Below are positions 45,157-56,478 of a stretch of 64,000 nt of DNA, piece by piece; the stretch's first letter is position 1; every line of letters begins with the position of its first letter. Under the pieces are notes generated by a model. It did no database searches, was not told where the DNA came from, and saw only the letters and a list, made by a program, of their open reading frames with translations. Source of the stretch: Madurella fahalii (Eukaryota > Ascomycota > Sordariomycetes > Sordariales); NCBI GenBank assembly GCA_029876055.1, contig CM056880.1, positions 806,001-870,000 of the forward strand, given 5' to 3'. Made by a program: the position numbers and the translations under genes.

Positions 45157-46462
45157 TTAGATAGCCCCCTGCTGCGCGTTCGCCCCGCCCACTGCCCCTA
45201 AATCGGGCGTGGACATCATCTCCACCATCTCCACATCCATTTCACCTGAAGTACTACTTCTGATACCACCAGAGCTCTTCAAGTCCAGACCGTTAAAACG
45301 CCGTGCACCTCTAGATACCAGCCGCCTCACCCATTCATAACCAAGCCCGATTCTCATCCACACCCAATGCGCCCACTCAACTAGCCCCGCTACCCAACCC
45401 CAGCGCGACTTTTTCCCGCGACCGGAAGCTTTCCTGCGTTTCAGTCTCTGAGGCTGCGGCTGCTTATGTTCGGCCACGGCAATACGCCGCCAGACTTCGC
45501 CAACGATCCCGACAAAGAGGGTCGCAACGAAAGTGACGACTATCCACCAGAGGGCGGGAGGGACAGACCAGGTGCTAAAGAAGAAATGTGCGCTCATGCT
45601 GGAGTTGCTGGGTGGAGTGAATTTCACGATGTCGGTTGTGAATACTGTCTGTCCTATGTGTGAGTGGAGGGATTCAATTGCTAACGTAGATGTAGGGGGT
45701 GTCCAAGTATGATGAAACTATGGGTCACAGGGTAGGTGGCTATGGGAGGAAATAAAGAGGATATCTGGGCGGCCGCCAAACGGAGTTGGTTGGGGATAAG
45801 TACAAATGCGGAACAGACGGGTTAGAGTAGTGGCAGAGAAGGAAGACAGGGGTACTATTGAACTCGGACTCGAATTACAGAAAGAGCCGGGAGTTCTCAC
45901 CGAAACGACGCTCATCGGGAGCAGGACCAGCGTGATTGTGGCGAAAACGCGCATGCTCGCCGAGTCCCGGCGGGCGAGTTCAGCGAGAGTTCTCATGGTT
46001 TGTTCGTTACTGTTCTGGAGGAGTCGTTGGATCTGTTAGAAGTGCTATGGTTAGGCTCCGGTGAGGATTACATCTAATTATGGTTCTGTTGGAGGCTTCT
46101 CCTACCGTGTCTTCTCGTCTACTACCCATATGCTTCACCCTCTCAGCGCGTTGGCGAATTGTTTTGCTAACTTTTGAGACGCTTTTCAGCTTGACGGCAG
46201 CATGCCCAATCGTTTCCTCAAGCCCGGTTCGATGTTGGGTGATCCACGGTCGGTTTAGTGCGCTGAGCTCTGGGTCATGCAGAAGCTTCTTATAGAACCT
46301 GATCAAAGCTTTGCAGACGCGCATGTTTGCCTCGAGGCCAACAATGCACTCGTCGAGACTCTCTGTGAATCTGTTTAGCTCCTTCAACATCTTCTCAATA
46401 TTATCGTCTCTCTCAAACTCGAAGTACCGTCCGGTCTGCTCAATGTTAGGGATCTCGAGAAC
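45157..46462 (-). CDS. CorA-like two-helix membrane protein, 5' part unresolved
   Basis: Three consecutive exons fit in phase 0: 46462-46106, 46032-45901, 45648-45157, about 327 residues. The first has a helical coiled region (FERDDNIEKMLKELNRF ... IRFYKKLLHD). The second, LAELARRDSASMRVFATITLVLLP, is the first transmembrane helix as in CorA-like fungal proteins. The third gives a second helix (ALWWIVVTFVATLFVGIVGEVW) and a basic, polar tail. The CorA GMN loop is not present, so Mg transport is doubtful. A further in-phase exon may end at 46538, but the tRNA-Lys at 46781-46870 and lack of any ATG suggest that the 5' end is missing or altered. The intron 45649-45900 (252 bases) is long for this window. 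Confidence 0.6.
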
Positions 46463-46780
46463 CTGATGTTGACGTGCAGTCTATCCAGTAGCTTGGAGGA
46501 CTATGCTGGTGGGAGTCCACCTTAGGTACGTACATACCGAGGCTGCAGGGCTGTGGCAGCGATCCCCCGCCCAATCCGTTCCGAGGGTGAGAACCCACTG
46601 CAGCCCATTCCATGGATGAGGGGCAAAGGTGGAAAAAGTACGGATCCGAGGTATCGACGTTGATATGCGTGCATAGCCAGTCAAGTGCGGCAGCGAACTT
46701 GGTGTTTCAAATACTCTGAAAAGAAATATGGCCTGGATGCTGGTGGTTGGGCAAAAATAATTCGTCGTTGACGGGGATTG

Positions 46781-46870
46781 AGCCCGACGTGGGGGTCGAA
46801 CCCACAACCTTGAGATGAGTTCGGGAGAATCCTTAAGAGTCTCACGCTCTACCGATTGAGCTAGCCGGGC
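46781..46870 (-). tRNA. tRNA-Lys (CTT) with intron
   Basis: Acceptor arms GCCCGGC and GTCGGGC pair with one G-T wobble. The anticodon arm reads GAGACTCTTAA, anticodon CTT, interrupted after the base 3' of the anticodon by about 16-17 bases (GGATTCTCCCGAACTC), a canonical position. T-arm GTGGGTTCGACCCCCAC. D-arm TAGCTCAATCGGTAGAGC is intact. Confidence 0.93.
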
Positions 46871-47046
46871 AGGCTAGTGATTGGTTGATCTGGTCCTCCG
46901 ATATCACTATACACAGCTGTTGGACTTCTGAAAACTTTAATCTCGCTAGTTCGTCACGTTGCCGGCAACTCCGGAACCTTGCGGCAACTCCGGATCGTTG
47001 CCAAGTTCCAAGACCTCTAGATGCTGGCGGCATTCTGATGGTTTCT

Positions 47047-47362
47047 TCGAGAGAAGGGAGAGAGTTTCTCGTGTATGAGACCCAATGTATGCCTCCGCTA
47101 GCCGCATATTGTGTTCACAATGATGTTGGATCGGCAGAATACAACTCTGCCATGCAACATTGCTTACGAGTTGCTTCTAAGGGCCGGTACAGACCGTACA
47201 AGTCATTCATGGTATGTCAAATACGAACCGGCATTTAGCGGCAACCATTCCGTTAATGGCAATATGTTTCTCGCAATGCCAATGCGCAGGATGCGTCACC
47301 ATCTCCGTCATGAGTCTGATGACTCTCCTTTTGTCAGCTATACCCACCAAGCGATAATCTGA
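47047..47362 (+). pseudogene. Coding remnant, family unknown
   Basis: Protein-like sequence in two frames: FLVYETQCMPPLAAYCVHND and following in one frame to about 47215, then YEPAFSGNHSVNGN through RRMRHHLRHESDDS in another to the stop near 47362. The change of frame without usable splice signals suggests an indel. There is no recognisable start. It faces away from the CorA-like gene across the tRNA, so the two could be parts of one rearranged region. Confidence 0.35.
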
Positions 47363-47505
47363 CGTGATCCAAGGTGCATCAACCAGGATCACGAGCCTGG
47401 GGGCGCAACTTCTTGAGCACTACAAATATGAATGATGGCGGCCATCTCGACCTATCGAGCATCTGCCATCCTCACACTCTCTCACCACTCGCTGCTTTCT
47501 CCACC

Positions 47506-49180
47506 ATGCATCGCAGCCATCTTGTAGCTCTTTTCTTATCCCCGGGGCTGGCAGCCGCCGCATCAACCCTGTTGCGGGGTGGTACAATCATCTCGTTTAA
47601 CAGGGCTACCGAATCTTTGGAAGTTATTCGGAACGGCTCCGTACTGGTTACCGACGACCGCATCGCCAACATATTTGGCAGCACACCGCCGGGCAGTGAA
47701 CTCCCGGAAGGGACTGAAGAGGTTGACATCACGGACAAGATCCTCACCACCGGCTTCATCGACACGCACCGACACGGCTGGCAGACGGCCTTCAAGACGC
47801 TGGGGAGCAACACAAGTTTGGTGGAGTACTTCAACCGGTACGGCGAGTTTGCAAACGAGGGCCTGCTCAACGCCGACGATGTGTACATCGGGCAGCTAGC
47901 GGGCCTGTATGAAGCCCTCAACGCCGGCGTGACTACAACAGTCGACCATGCTCATCATACCTGGTCCGATGAGACGGCGGAGGCTGGGTTGCGAGCATCT
48001 ATTGATAGTGGTGCACGCGTATTCTGGTGCTACGCATTCCATAGCCTGCAAAACTTTACAGTTAACGAGCAGCTAGCCAACTTCCGGGCGCTTGCTACCA
48101 ATGCGTCTTTCCAAGGCACGCCGACCAGTCTGGGGATTGCCTATGACTCGTTCGGGCCAAACCCGAACCTTACCGAGGTCGACGCAATCGTAGGGCTAAC
48201 AAGGTAAGTCCACCCAATTTTTATCGCCGTAATTACAGTACGACTATTACTTTTCACTGCACGGGTCCGTCCCACTCACACGCCACCAGGGAATTCAACA
48301 TCTCCGTCCTCACGACCCATTCCCTCCAAGGCCCTTGGGACTGTAAGTGATCCATCCCCGCTTGCACACAGCCCCGGCAAAGACCGTATCACTCTAACTT
48401 CGCTTCCCAGTCGATAACTCACCGGAGACCTTCGCGAAGCTCTCGATTCTCGATCTGCCGCTGCCCATCATCTTCTCGCACGCCTCTTTCCTCACCGCCC
48501 GGGGTGCGACCCTGCTGCGGGCGGCGAACCAGTACATCTCGGTGACGCCCGAGTCGGAGCTGCACTACGGGCACCTGCACCCGACGGCGCACCACGCGCT
48601 GGACCAGGCGGCGCTCGGCGTCGACACGCACTTCACCTTCTCCACCGACATCCTGACGCAGGCCCGCCTGTGGCTGCAGACGGTGCGCCGCACGCGCTAC
48701 GAGCCCGTCCTCCAGGACCTCTGGCACCCCCCCGTCAACAACCCCATGTCGGTCAACCAGGCCTTCCTGCTCGCCACCCGCAACGGCGGTCTGGCCCTCA
48801 AGCGCGACGACCTCGGCGTGCTGGCTGCCGGCGCCAAGGCGGACCTGATCGTCTGGAACGGGGCCAGCCCTGGGATGCTCGGCTGGGTTGATCCCGTGGC
48901 GGCCGTGGTGCTGCATGCGAACGTGGGGGATGTGGAGGGGGTGATGGTGGATGGGAGGTGGCGGAAGCGAGATGGGAGGATTGTGGATGAGGAGTATTAT
49001 ACTGAGACAAGAGGGCAGTTTCTGGAGAGCGCGCGGCGGATTCAGAGGCGGCTGATTGAGACGCCGCTGCCAGTGGTGAATGGGTCATTTATGAGCGGGT
49101 ACACGTACGGGACGGCAGAGAGGGTGGATACCCTCAGGGGGGAGGGTGATGGGTACGGAGAGTTGTTTTTGGAGGTATAA
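47506..49180 (+). CDS. Secreted amidohydrolase (TRZ/ATZ-deaminase-like)
   Basis: Metal-dependent hydrolase or deaminase. Exons 47506-48203, 48290-48342 and 48411-49180 give 506 residues. Starts with a signal peptide MHRSHLVALFLSPGLAAAAS, unusual because the related MTA/SAH deaminases and atrazine-type hydrolases are cytosolic. Conserved sites: ILTTGFIDTHRHGW (metal-binding HxH), TTTVDHAHHTW, IIFSHASF (metal His), and FSTDILTQARLW (metal Asp). The C terminus returns to the beta-sandwich, LAAGAKADLIVWNG. The 53-base middle exon encodes REFNISVLTTHSLQGPWD. Substrate unknown. The start is chosen from the signal peptide; an in-frame GTG-type codon upstream is not used. Confidence 0.88.
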
Positions 49181-49490
49181 TGGGCTGATTGAAGGATTTG
49201 GCATGGAGATAAGGCACATTGTGTCAATGAGTTCTCAGTAAACATATTTTCATCTAGTAGGTGTGGTACTGTACCGTTACCCTTGACCAGGCCCGACCTG
49301 ATCAATCCACTCTACCAAACCCTCTATCTTACCAACTATTTCCAATCTTAAGTCTCCCCGCCCGACTTCAGTCATTCCTCTCAACAAAGCGAGGTGCTCG
49401 ACATCGTGATCTAGTGCCGGCTCCTTCCACTCGACGACGCCCATTCAAGGGTTGAGGTGACATCTTGGGCAAATGTCAATCTACCGTCAG
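49181..49490. other. Short convergent intergenic region
   Basis: Between the ends of the amidohydrolase and caleosin genes. Nothing identifiable. Confidence 0.5.
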
Positions 49491-50590
49491 CTATTGCCAT
49501 CGCTTGAACACAGTCTCCAAGATGCCTCCCTCCCCAACAGGATATGCCTTGGCCGTATTCTGGGCAAGCAATACCAAGTCTCGGAGACCAAGCCCCTTTC
49601 TCCAGCCCTTGCCAGTCTCTCTCGCCTCCTTGATCTTCCAAAAGATAGTGCCCTGCTGTAGTTAGCATGCAAACCCATGGCCGCCAGTCGACATCTCCAG
49701 CAAATCCACTCACATCATACGTCCGCCGGAGATCCTCCTTGGACACGCGCCCATCTTTTTGCAACAACAGCCAAGTGGTGCCAAACTCGAAGAAGGCGGC
49801 GCCCCACTATTACATGCCGTCAGCCACTATATCCATTCTACATTAAAGACGCCAACTACACGCCATACATACCCCGAACGGGTCAGCAGCCAGCCGATTG
49901 CCCTTGATCATATTCCACAGCTCGGTGGCCGAGAGCGACCCAAACCCGTTCGTATCCCACTTGGAGAACATGTCCTCAAACATCTGCGGCACGAAGCGTC
50001 CCTCCTTATCATAGGTTCCCGAATCAGAGCCATGCTGATCGGTCGTCAGCAACATCGATTTTCGTAACTGAAAAGAGAACGCCCACCTTGGCCTTGTGGA
50101 TGCCGCCCACATACACACGGAACCACGGGTCCGGGAGGTACGACGTAGCCAGACGCGTCGGATACGAGAAGTTAACATTAATGATCAGCATCGCAAGAAG
50201 CGAGAAGAGGACGCTGAACCCCAGGTCGCGGAAGCCGATGTACGTGTCCCAGGGGTAGATCTGGCCGTCGTTGTCGCGGTCCCAGAAGAGGATGTGCTGC
50301 TGGAGGACGGTCTACCCCGGCTGTTAGCAGCATTCCGAGATACAGTGACAAATGATCTTGGGACTGACATAATCCTTGAACTGGTTGCGGGACTCGGGGC
50401 TGCCATCGGGCTGCGCCGTCGACACGGCGAGGTTGGCGCGGGCAATGGAGGGCTTGGTGATGAAGGCGTCGGTGTCAACGGCCTGCCTGCGGCGGGTAGT
50501 GGGCGGACATTTGGGGGCCGCGACCTCAAAGTCGACGGGCGTGTCCCCGTGGGTGGTGGGGCTCGAGCCTCCTGAGCGAGACCGGGGCAT
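49491..50590 (-). CDS. Caleosin (lipid-droplet peroxygenase)
   Basis: Haem- and calcium-binding protein of lipid droplets; uses hydroperoxides to oxidise unsaturated lipids. Five exons, all phase 0: 50590-50369, 50311-50087, 50034-49873, 49806-49714, 49652-49491, 287 residues. The EF hand with the first haem His is QQHILFWDRDNDGQIYPWDT. A hydrophobic hairpin with proline region follows (SVLFSLLAMLIINVNFSYP). GGIHKAK joined to HGSDSGTYDKEGRF carries the second His. End: MFSKWDTN ... WGAAFFEFGTTWLLLQKDGR. The last acceptor is CAGCAG (two usable AG sites), so one Gln may be alternatively included. The N-terminal 70 residues are polar and variable. Confidence 0.93.
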
Positions 50591-51737
50591 GGCGTGAGCA
50601 CGTATTTTGTCTCTACGGGTGGTCCGCCGATGGCATGAGATAAATGATGTCAAGGCTAAGGCGGTAATTGGCCAATGGGGATTGAGAGTCGTGGGAAGCA
50701 AAAAAGGATTGGGATAGCAGATCGACAGGGCCGGAACGGAGTGCCTTTTGTACCAATTGGAGACTGACGACTGGATTTACACGTGCAACCAGAAAACCGA
50801 TTGAATTCAGGAGATGGCGCATCGTGATGCGTAGATTAGCAAAACTGGCCGGGCTCTTCTTTGTTTTCCTGCTGAAATGTGACGTCAGGTGTGATCATTG
50901 GGAATAAGCAGACCCACGCGTGCTGCAACTGGGTATTCTAGGTCGCGCAAGGCGGTACTGATAGCCGAGATGGGTACACGGAAGCCGGATGCGCTTTGTT
51001 TCGCATCCCGTTTAATTGGCTCCAAACCGAGAGGTTAGGGCCCTTGCTGCTGTCTCAAAACTGTGGGTTCAGCAGAAGCCAGGTGCAGGAGCAGGCGTAG
51101 ACGCATCACATGCATCGACAATTGCACGAGGCCAATGTCATCGTCTTATTGCGTGCAACGGCTGCCAGTTGAGGTACCTTATGTCCGGCAATCTCCAATA
51201 ACCGGAGTCCCGACCTGTGCCCCTGAACGAACAGTGACGGAGAACTAGACGCAACACGGATCGTATGGCATGATGGCTAGGTAAACAACTGTCATGCATG
51301 TGAAAGTCGATTGCTCCCTAATGTCCTCCTTAACCCGAATGGTGTGCCACGGCAAGTGACTCGGAATCCTTCGTTATGATGTCGAAGGGGCTTGGGGTTG
51401 GGTTCTGAATAAATCGGATAGGACGCTGGATATTGGTGAGTACGTGCAAAACAACAACGCGCTTCTATATATCAACGAAGTGACCACGTGGTAGTGCCAA
51501 CAAGCAGCACCGTGTGCTAAAAGTTGACGCTACGCAGCCACCAACAACACATACCGCAATCACTAGAACGATCTAGAGCACCGCAACAGATACGGTCACC
51601 CTCTCGCCATCTATCTAGAAAACGTCGTCGCTCGACCGGCCCGTGGGAGTCTGATCCGGAGGAGACCAAGGCCCGTTCTCAATAACAGAAGACGGTCCCG
51701 TCCCGATGGCTCGAGGTCAGAAGCAAAAATATTGAGA
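50591..51737. other. Intergenic region upstream of caleosin
   Basis: No supported gene. It holds the caleosin promoter. Short frames at 51016-51248 and elsewhere have no features. Confidence 0.5.
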
Positions 51738-51829
51738 CTCGGATACCGGGAGTCGAACCCGGGGCTGTTGAGAGAGCAGTCACTCCTGGGAAGTGAGAGT
51801 CAACGATGTTACCGCTACACCATACCCGA
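51738..51829 (-). tRNA. tRNA-Glu (CTC) with intron
   Basis: Acceptor TCGGGTA pairs TATCCGA with one wobble. D-arm ATGGTGTAGCGGTAACAT is typical of tRNA-Glu. Anticodon stem GTTGA/TCAAC, loop with anticodon CTC, and an insertion of about 21 bases after position 37. T-arm CCCGGGTTCGACTCCCGG. Confidence 0.9.
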
Positions 51830-52004
51830 CTAAATCGTGTGTGGTTCCGATTTGTTAGGGGCCAAAGTCGGTGAGTCGCTTCATATTTACAAATCGGTGC
51901 TTCTGTGGAGATGGTGCGGGCTCTGTGGACCATGAGGGCTGAGCCCGGAAAGCTGCAGACGCAGTTCCACAAAAGTCTCTGCAACTGACTCAACCCAACA
52001 ATCG

Positions 52005-52117
52005 GGCAAGGTGGCCGAGCGGTCCAAGGCGCCACGTTAAGGTTCATCCTTAATCCTCTTCTCTCTGAGAGTCCCGTGGTCTCGAAAGGGGCGTGAGTTC
52101 GAATCTCACCCTTGTCA
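52005..52117 (+). tRNA. tRNA-Leu (AAG) with intron
   Basis: Acceptor GGCAAGG pairs CCTTGTC. D-arm GCCGAGCGGTCCAAGGC is the class II leucine form. Anticodon stem CCACG/CGTGG with loop TTAAGGT, anticodon AAG, is interrupted by about 30 bases after position 37. A long variable arm (TCTCGAAAGGGGC) and T-arm TGAGTTCGAATCTCA follow. It is divergent from the tRNA-Glu, 175 bases away. Confidence 0.92.
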
Positions 52118-52815
52118 GCTTAGCTTTTGCGGCGGATGGCTATGGTCTTTTTTGTACCACGAGACTTCAATTCAATGGTTCCGTTATCGACCGGTGCTGT
52201 TCTCAGCTAATCATCGCAGCCAGGTAGTTTGCGCCATCGCATGTTATTTTTGTTACAGTCGCGCATCTGTTTTCATGCCGTGACACTTCAAGAATCTGTC
52301 GCACCGGACTCCCGCCATTGTCCCAACTTCAAACTACCTGAAATTCAGGGAGATCGCACTATGGCTCTGTCATGTCGAACCAGGATAATCGTACATGTCC
52401 AGGCTCAAAGTCAGTTCATCCTCGGTTTACCTGCGGAGGGTCCAAAAATCGCCAAGTCGGCTCAAGTTCCTTGTCACGGAAGGTCGGAGCGGAGCCGTGC
52501 TGGGTGCAACGACAGTTGTACGCGAGGATCGACAGTGGCAAGCCTAGGCACGGGCAAATAAAAAAACGGCCGTGTGAGTGGCTGCACGGCAAGACATCAA
52601 TATGTAACGTTGGCTCAGAGTGCGGGGAAAACAAAACAAACGGATGGGAATATGCCAGGGACAATGCGGTTTAAATTTCAACTCATATATCTAAGGAGCG
52701 GCTATCCCCCGCTACCGAGAGTGCAACGCACCTTTCCGTGGCATATGGGTGGTTATTCTAACTCGCTGTGCTTTCCCACCCTCTGCGTTGTGTGCAAGCT
52801 GCAGGGCTCAGCAAA
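52118..52815. other. Promoter-side intergenic region of the GH2 gene
   Basis: No gene is seen. A TATA-like CATATATCTAAGG lies near 52684, about 130 bases before the GH2 ATG. Confidence 0.4.
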
Positions 52816-55488
52816 ATGCAGGTGAAGCGACTAACCACCACAATTTCCCTAGGTGCCGGGCTCCAGGCGGCCGCTGCAGCGGGCTTGGTGTCTTCGCCGG
52901 GGCAAGTGGCAGCAATTCCGTCGTGGGACCTGCAGTCGAGCGCAGAAACCGGAACCAACCTCGAGTCGCTATCACAGACGGGGGTGGACACATCATCATG
53001 GCACCATGTTAACAAGTCCAAGTGCACCCTCATGGGCTGTCTCATTGAAGCGGGAGTCTACAACGAGACGGACCTTTTCTATTCGGAAAACCTTCGCGCC
53101 GTCGACGAGAAGCAGTTCTCGGTTCCGTGGATCTACCGCAACGAATTCTCGCTTGCGCCCGCCGGGGGGAAGCACTTCTTTTTGCAAACACACGGCATCT
53201 CGTCGAGGGCTGACATTTTTCTCAATGGGAAGCAAGTCGTGTCCCGGGAGGAACAGGCGGGCTCATACGTTGGCGGCATTTACGACGTTACCCAACTCGT
53301 CGGCGAGGTGAATGTTGTGGCAATCCAAGCACACCCAACCGACTACTACCGCGACTTTGCTCTCGGCTGGGTCGACTGGAACCCCTGGCCAGCAGATCAG
53401 GGAACCGGAGTCTGGCGGGATGTGGAAATCAAGGAGACGGGTGCCGTGATGCTGGAGCCGCTGCGCGTCGTGACCCGCCTGGGAACACCACTCGGAAGTC
53501 AGCCAGCTAACGTGACATTAAAAGCGCGGGCCCGGAATCTCAATAACTCAACCATCACAATCACAGCTACTGGAATTGTTTCTCCCGTGTCGGGCGGTGC
53601 TCCGATCTCTTGGAACAAGATGGTCACCCTCGAGCCCCTCTCCACCACCGACATCGTTGTGGACGGGGTGGTGGAGAAGCCCGAAATTTGGTGGCCGCGG
53701 CAATGGGGTTACCAACCGCTCTATAATGCCAATTTGACCGTCACGATGGAGGATGGCGGTCTCTCCGACTTCGCAGCGAACAAGTTCGGTTTCCGCACCG
53801 TCATGTCCGAGCTGAACTCGTTCAACGACACGACATTCACCATCAACGGCCAGCCCTTTGAGGTCATCGGCGCCGGCTACGCGCCCAACATGTTCCTCCG
53901 CTGGGATGCCCAAAAATGGGAAACCGAGCTCCAATACGTGCTCGACCTGGGCTTCAACACGGTCCGGCTGGAAGGCAAGAACGAGCACCCGGAGCTGTAC
54001 GACATCGCCGACCGCCTCGGCGTCATGCTCATGCCGGGCTGGGAATGCTGCGACAAGTGGGAAGCCTGGAGCTACAACCAAGACCTGGCCGTGCCGACGC
54101 CCATCTGGACCGCGGCCGACTACGCCATCGCCGGCGCCAGCATGCTTCACGAAGCCGCCATGCAGCAGACCCACCCCAGCGTCTTCGTCTACCTGATCGG
54201 CAGCGACTACTGGACCGACGAGCGCGCCACCCCGATCTACCTCGACGCCTTCAAGGCCGTCGATTGGCAGACCCCCGTCATCGGCGCCGCCTCCAAGCGC
54301 GGCTTCTCCCCGCTCACGGGGCCCTCGGGCATGGAGATGGAAGGCCCTTACGACTGGGTGCCGCCCAACTACTGGTACGACACGACGCCGCCGACCTCGC
54401 GGCTGGGGGCCGCGGGGGGGTTCGGGTCGGAGCTGGGGGCGGGGGTGGGCACGCCGACGCTGTCGTCGCTGCGGAAGTTCCTGTCGGAGGCGGACCTCGC
54501 GGATCTCTGGCGGAGCCCCAACAAGTCGCTGTTCCACATGTCGCGGGAGACGTCGCAGTTCGAGACGCGCGAGATCTACAACGCCGGCCTGTGGAAGCGG
54601 TGGGGTGCGCCCGCGTCGCTCGACGACTACCTCGTCAAGGCGCAGCTGACGGACTACGAGGCCATCCGCGCCCAGTTCGAGGCCTACGCCGCCCTCTGGG
54701 GCGCCCAGCCCCGCCCCGCCACCGGCATGATCTATTGGATGCTGAACAACGCCTGGCCCAGCCTGCACTGGAACGTGTGGGACTATTATATGCATCCTGC
54801 CGGGAGCTACTTTGGCGCCAAGGTGGGCAGTCGGATCGAGCATGTCGCTTATGACTATGTGAAGAGAGGGGTTTACTTGATTAATCGGTCGTTGGATAAG
54901 CAGGGGATGAGGAAGGTGGAGGTGCAGATTATGGGGCCGGATGGGAAAGTGGTGCATGAGGAGATGTTGGACGCCGAGACAAAGCCGAATACAAGCGGGA
55001 AGATCGCTGAGCTGGGGGACGTCATGGAGGGAGTGAACGGTGTGGTGTTTCTGCGGTTGGTGTTGACGGATGAGGCAGGAGCCGTTCTGAGCAGGAATGT
55101 TTACTGGTTGACTAGGGAGGTTGATGAGCTGGACTGGGAGAGCTCGGAGTGGTACGTCACGCCCGTGACTCGGTATGTGGACTACACTGCGTTGAACGAG
55201 CTGGCGCCGGCGAACGTCACAGTCGATGCGGCCGGTGATGAGGGTGCCACTGTGGCGGTGACCTTGGAGAACACATCGGACGTGCCGGCCTTCTTCATTA
55301 GCTTGAACCTAGTTGATGAAGATGGCGAGGATGTGTTGCCTCTCACTTGGGATGATAATTACGTCACCCTATGGCCCGGGGAAAAGCTGACGTTGAGGGC
55401 AAAGGCTGTAAATGATGGAAATTGGGCGCCGACTGCGGTGCAAGTTATTGGGAAGAATGTCGAGTGGAATGAGGTGAAGCTAACCTGA
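52816..55488 (+). CDS. Secreted GH2 exo-beta-D-glucosaminidase (CsxA-like)
   Basis: Releases glucosamine from the non-reducing end of chitosan oligomers outside the cell. Intronless, 890 residues, the usual length of fungal CsxA enzymes. I place the start at 52816, where an N-terminal signal peptide follows (hydrophobic GAGLQAAAAAGLV). Domains: sugar-binding jelly roll with GIYDVTQLVGEVNVVAIQAH and WVDWNPWP; immunoglobulin-like domain to about residue 330; TIM barrel with GAGYAPNMFLRWD and VRLEGKNEHPELYD. The LIGSD segment is near the acid/base residue and GFGSELGAGVGTPTL has the nucleophile Glu position. The C-terminal beta domains are complete. Specificity for glucosamine over mannose or galactose is inferred from overall resemblance. 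Confidence 0.9.
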   Translation: MQVKRLTTTISLGAGLQAAAAAGLVSSPGQVAAIPSWDLQSSAETGTNLESLSQTGVDTSSWHHVNKSKCTLMGCLIEAGVYNETDLFYSENLRAVDEKQFSVPWIYRNEFSLAPAGGKHFFLQTHGISSRADIFLNGKQVVSREEQAGSYVGGIYDVTQLVGEVNVVAIQAHPTDYYRDFALGWVDWNPWPADQGTGVWRDVEIKETGAVMLEPLRVVTRLGTPLGSQPANVTLKARARNLNNSTITITATGIVSPVSGGAPISWNKMVTLEPLSTTDIVVDGVVEKPEIWWPRQWGYQPLYNANLTVTMEDGGLSDFAANKFGFRTVMSELNSFNDTTFTINGQPFEVIGAGYAPNMFLRWDAQKWETELQYVLDLGFNTVRLEGKNEHPELYDIADRLGVMLMPGWECCDKWEAWSYNQDLAVPTPIWTAADYAIAGASMLHEAAMQQTHPSVFVYLIGSDYWTDERATPIYLDAFKAVDWQTPVIGAASKRGFSPLTGPSGMEMEGPYDWVPPNYWYDTTPPTSRLGAAGGFGSELGAGVGTPTLSSLRKFLSEADLADLWRSPNKSLFHMSRETSQFETREIYNAGLWKRWGAPASLDDYLVKAQLTDYEAIRAQFEAYAALWGAQPRPATGMIYWMLNNAWPSLHWNVWDYYMHPAGSYFGAKVGSRIEHVAYDYVKRGVYLINRSLDKQGMRKVEVQIMGPDGKVVHEEMLDAETKPNTSGKIAELGDVMEGVNGVVFLRLVLTDEAGAVLSRNVYWLTREVDELDWESSEWYVTPVTRYVDYTALNELAPANVTVDAAGDEGATVAVTLENTSDVPAFFISLNLVDEDGEDVLPLTWDDNYVTLWPGEKLTLRAKAVNDGNWAPTAVQVIGKNVEWNEVKLT

Positions 55489-56478
55489 AGGATAGGGACG
55501 GGGATGGAACGCACACGGCTTATGCCGGAGGACATGTAGGACTTCACATATAATTATCCGCGGCGTGTATTTTACAGCTCTATTAGCAACCAAGCTGAGT
55601 TACGCACATTTTGATTTCGCGCCATTGCGAAAGACAAGGCGGTCACCGCAGTGTCCCGTGTTGGAATTAAAACTGGTTAATGTTAGAACACCAAATCTGA
55701 GGCATGACATGGCTTCGGATTATGCCGCGGTCCGCATCTTTACGAACCTTTTTATACAGCAGAAATTATGACGCACAGCGTGATTTCTGAATGTGTATTG
55801 CATATAATACCCACGCTTGATCCAAGATGGACTAGTTAACGTAACACACTAATCCACCTGGTTGCTAACCCAGGGATTAATTAGCTGCCCTAGGACGCAA
55901 CTATCCTTTTTCCCGGCAGTTGGAAACGTACCATCGGTAAACCCCAGACTTGGCAGGCTTTTCCAGGGGTATTGCCTTCGGTTACTTCGCTAATAGGCAC
56001 CATCGGTTCGGGATAACCCGAACGTTGTCGATGACTGCCCGTAGCACAGGTGCCACTCTCGTCGATATCAGCCGGCTACGGCACATACCCGGGAAGTAAC
56101 ACGGCATATGAATTCGGGAGGTGCCCATGGGGGACATTGCATTATTACGAAATGGATCGCCCGCAAGCGGGGCACTTACAACCACCTCTTGGGCACTTCA
56201 TGTTCCAAGACACGGTGGGCACCGAAGGCAGGTCCGCGGAGCAAACTCATTTAATCAACCAGCCGCCACGCAGTTGTGGTGGAGAACTCGTATACCAACT
56301 TTCTTCAGCTCCGCCGCCAACTTGGTTTATCCACCCGCGATGTCACTGACGGCCTTTTCCCTTTCCAACTGAAAATAATAGTTGCGTCTAATATCTAGTA
56401 AGCAAGTTCTTCAGATCGCACCGGTTGTGTTCAATAATGCCATGGCGTCTAAACGATGGGGCTAGGAGTCCGACCATC
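55489..56478. other. Intergenic region
   Basis: About 1 kb without a supported gene. Overlapping frames at 56050-56372 on both strands lack features. Confidence 0.5.

Noticed and set aside
53548..54957. 469-residue minus-strand frame opposite the GH2 gene
   Set aside because: Product of GC-rich coding bias; Arg/His/Gly-rich without domains while the plus strand is a full GH2 enzyme.
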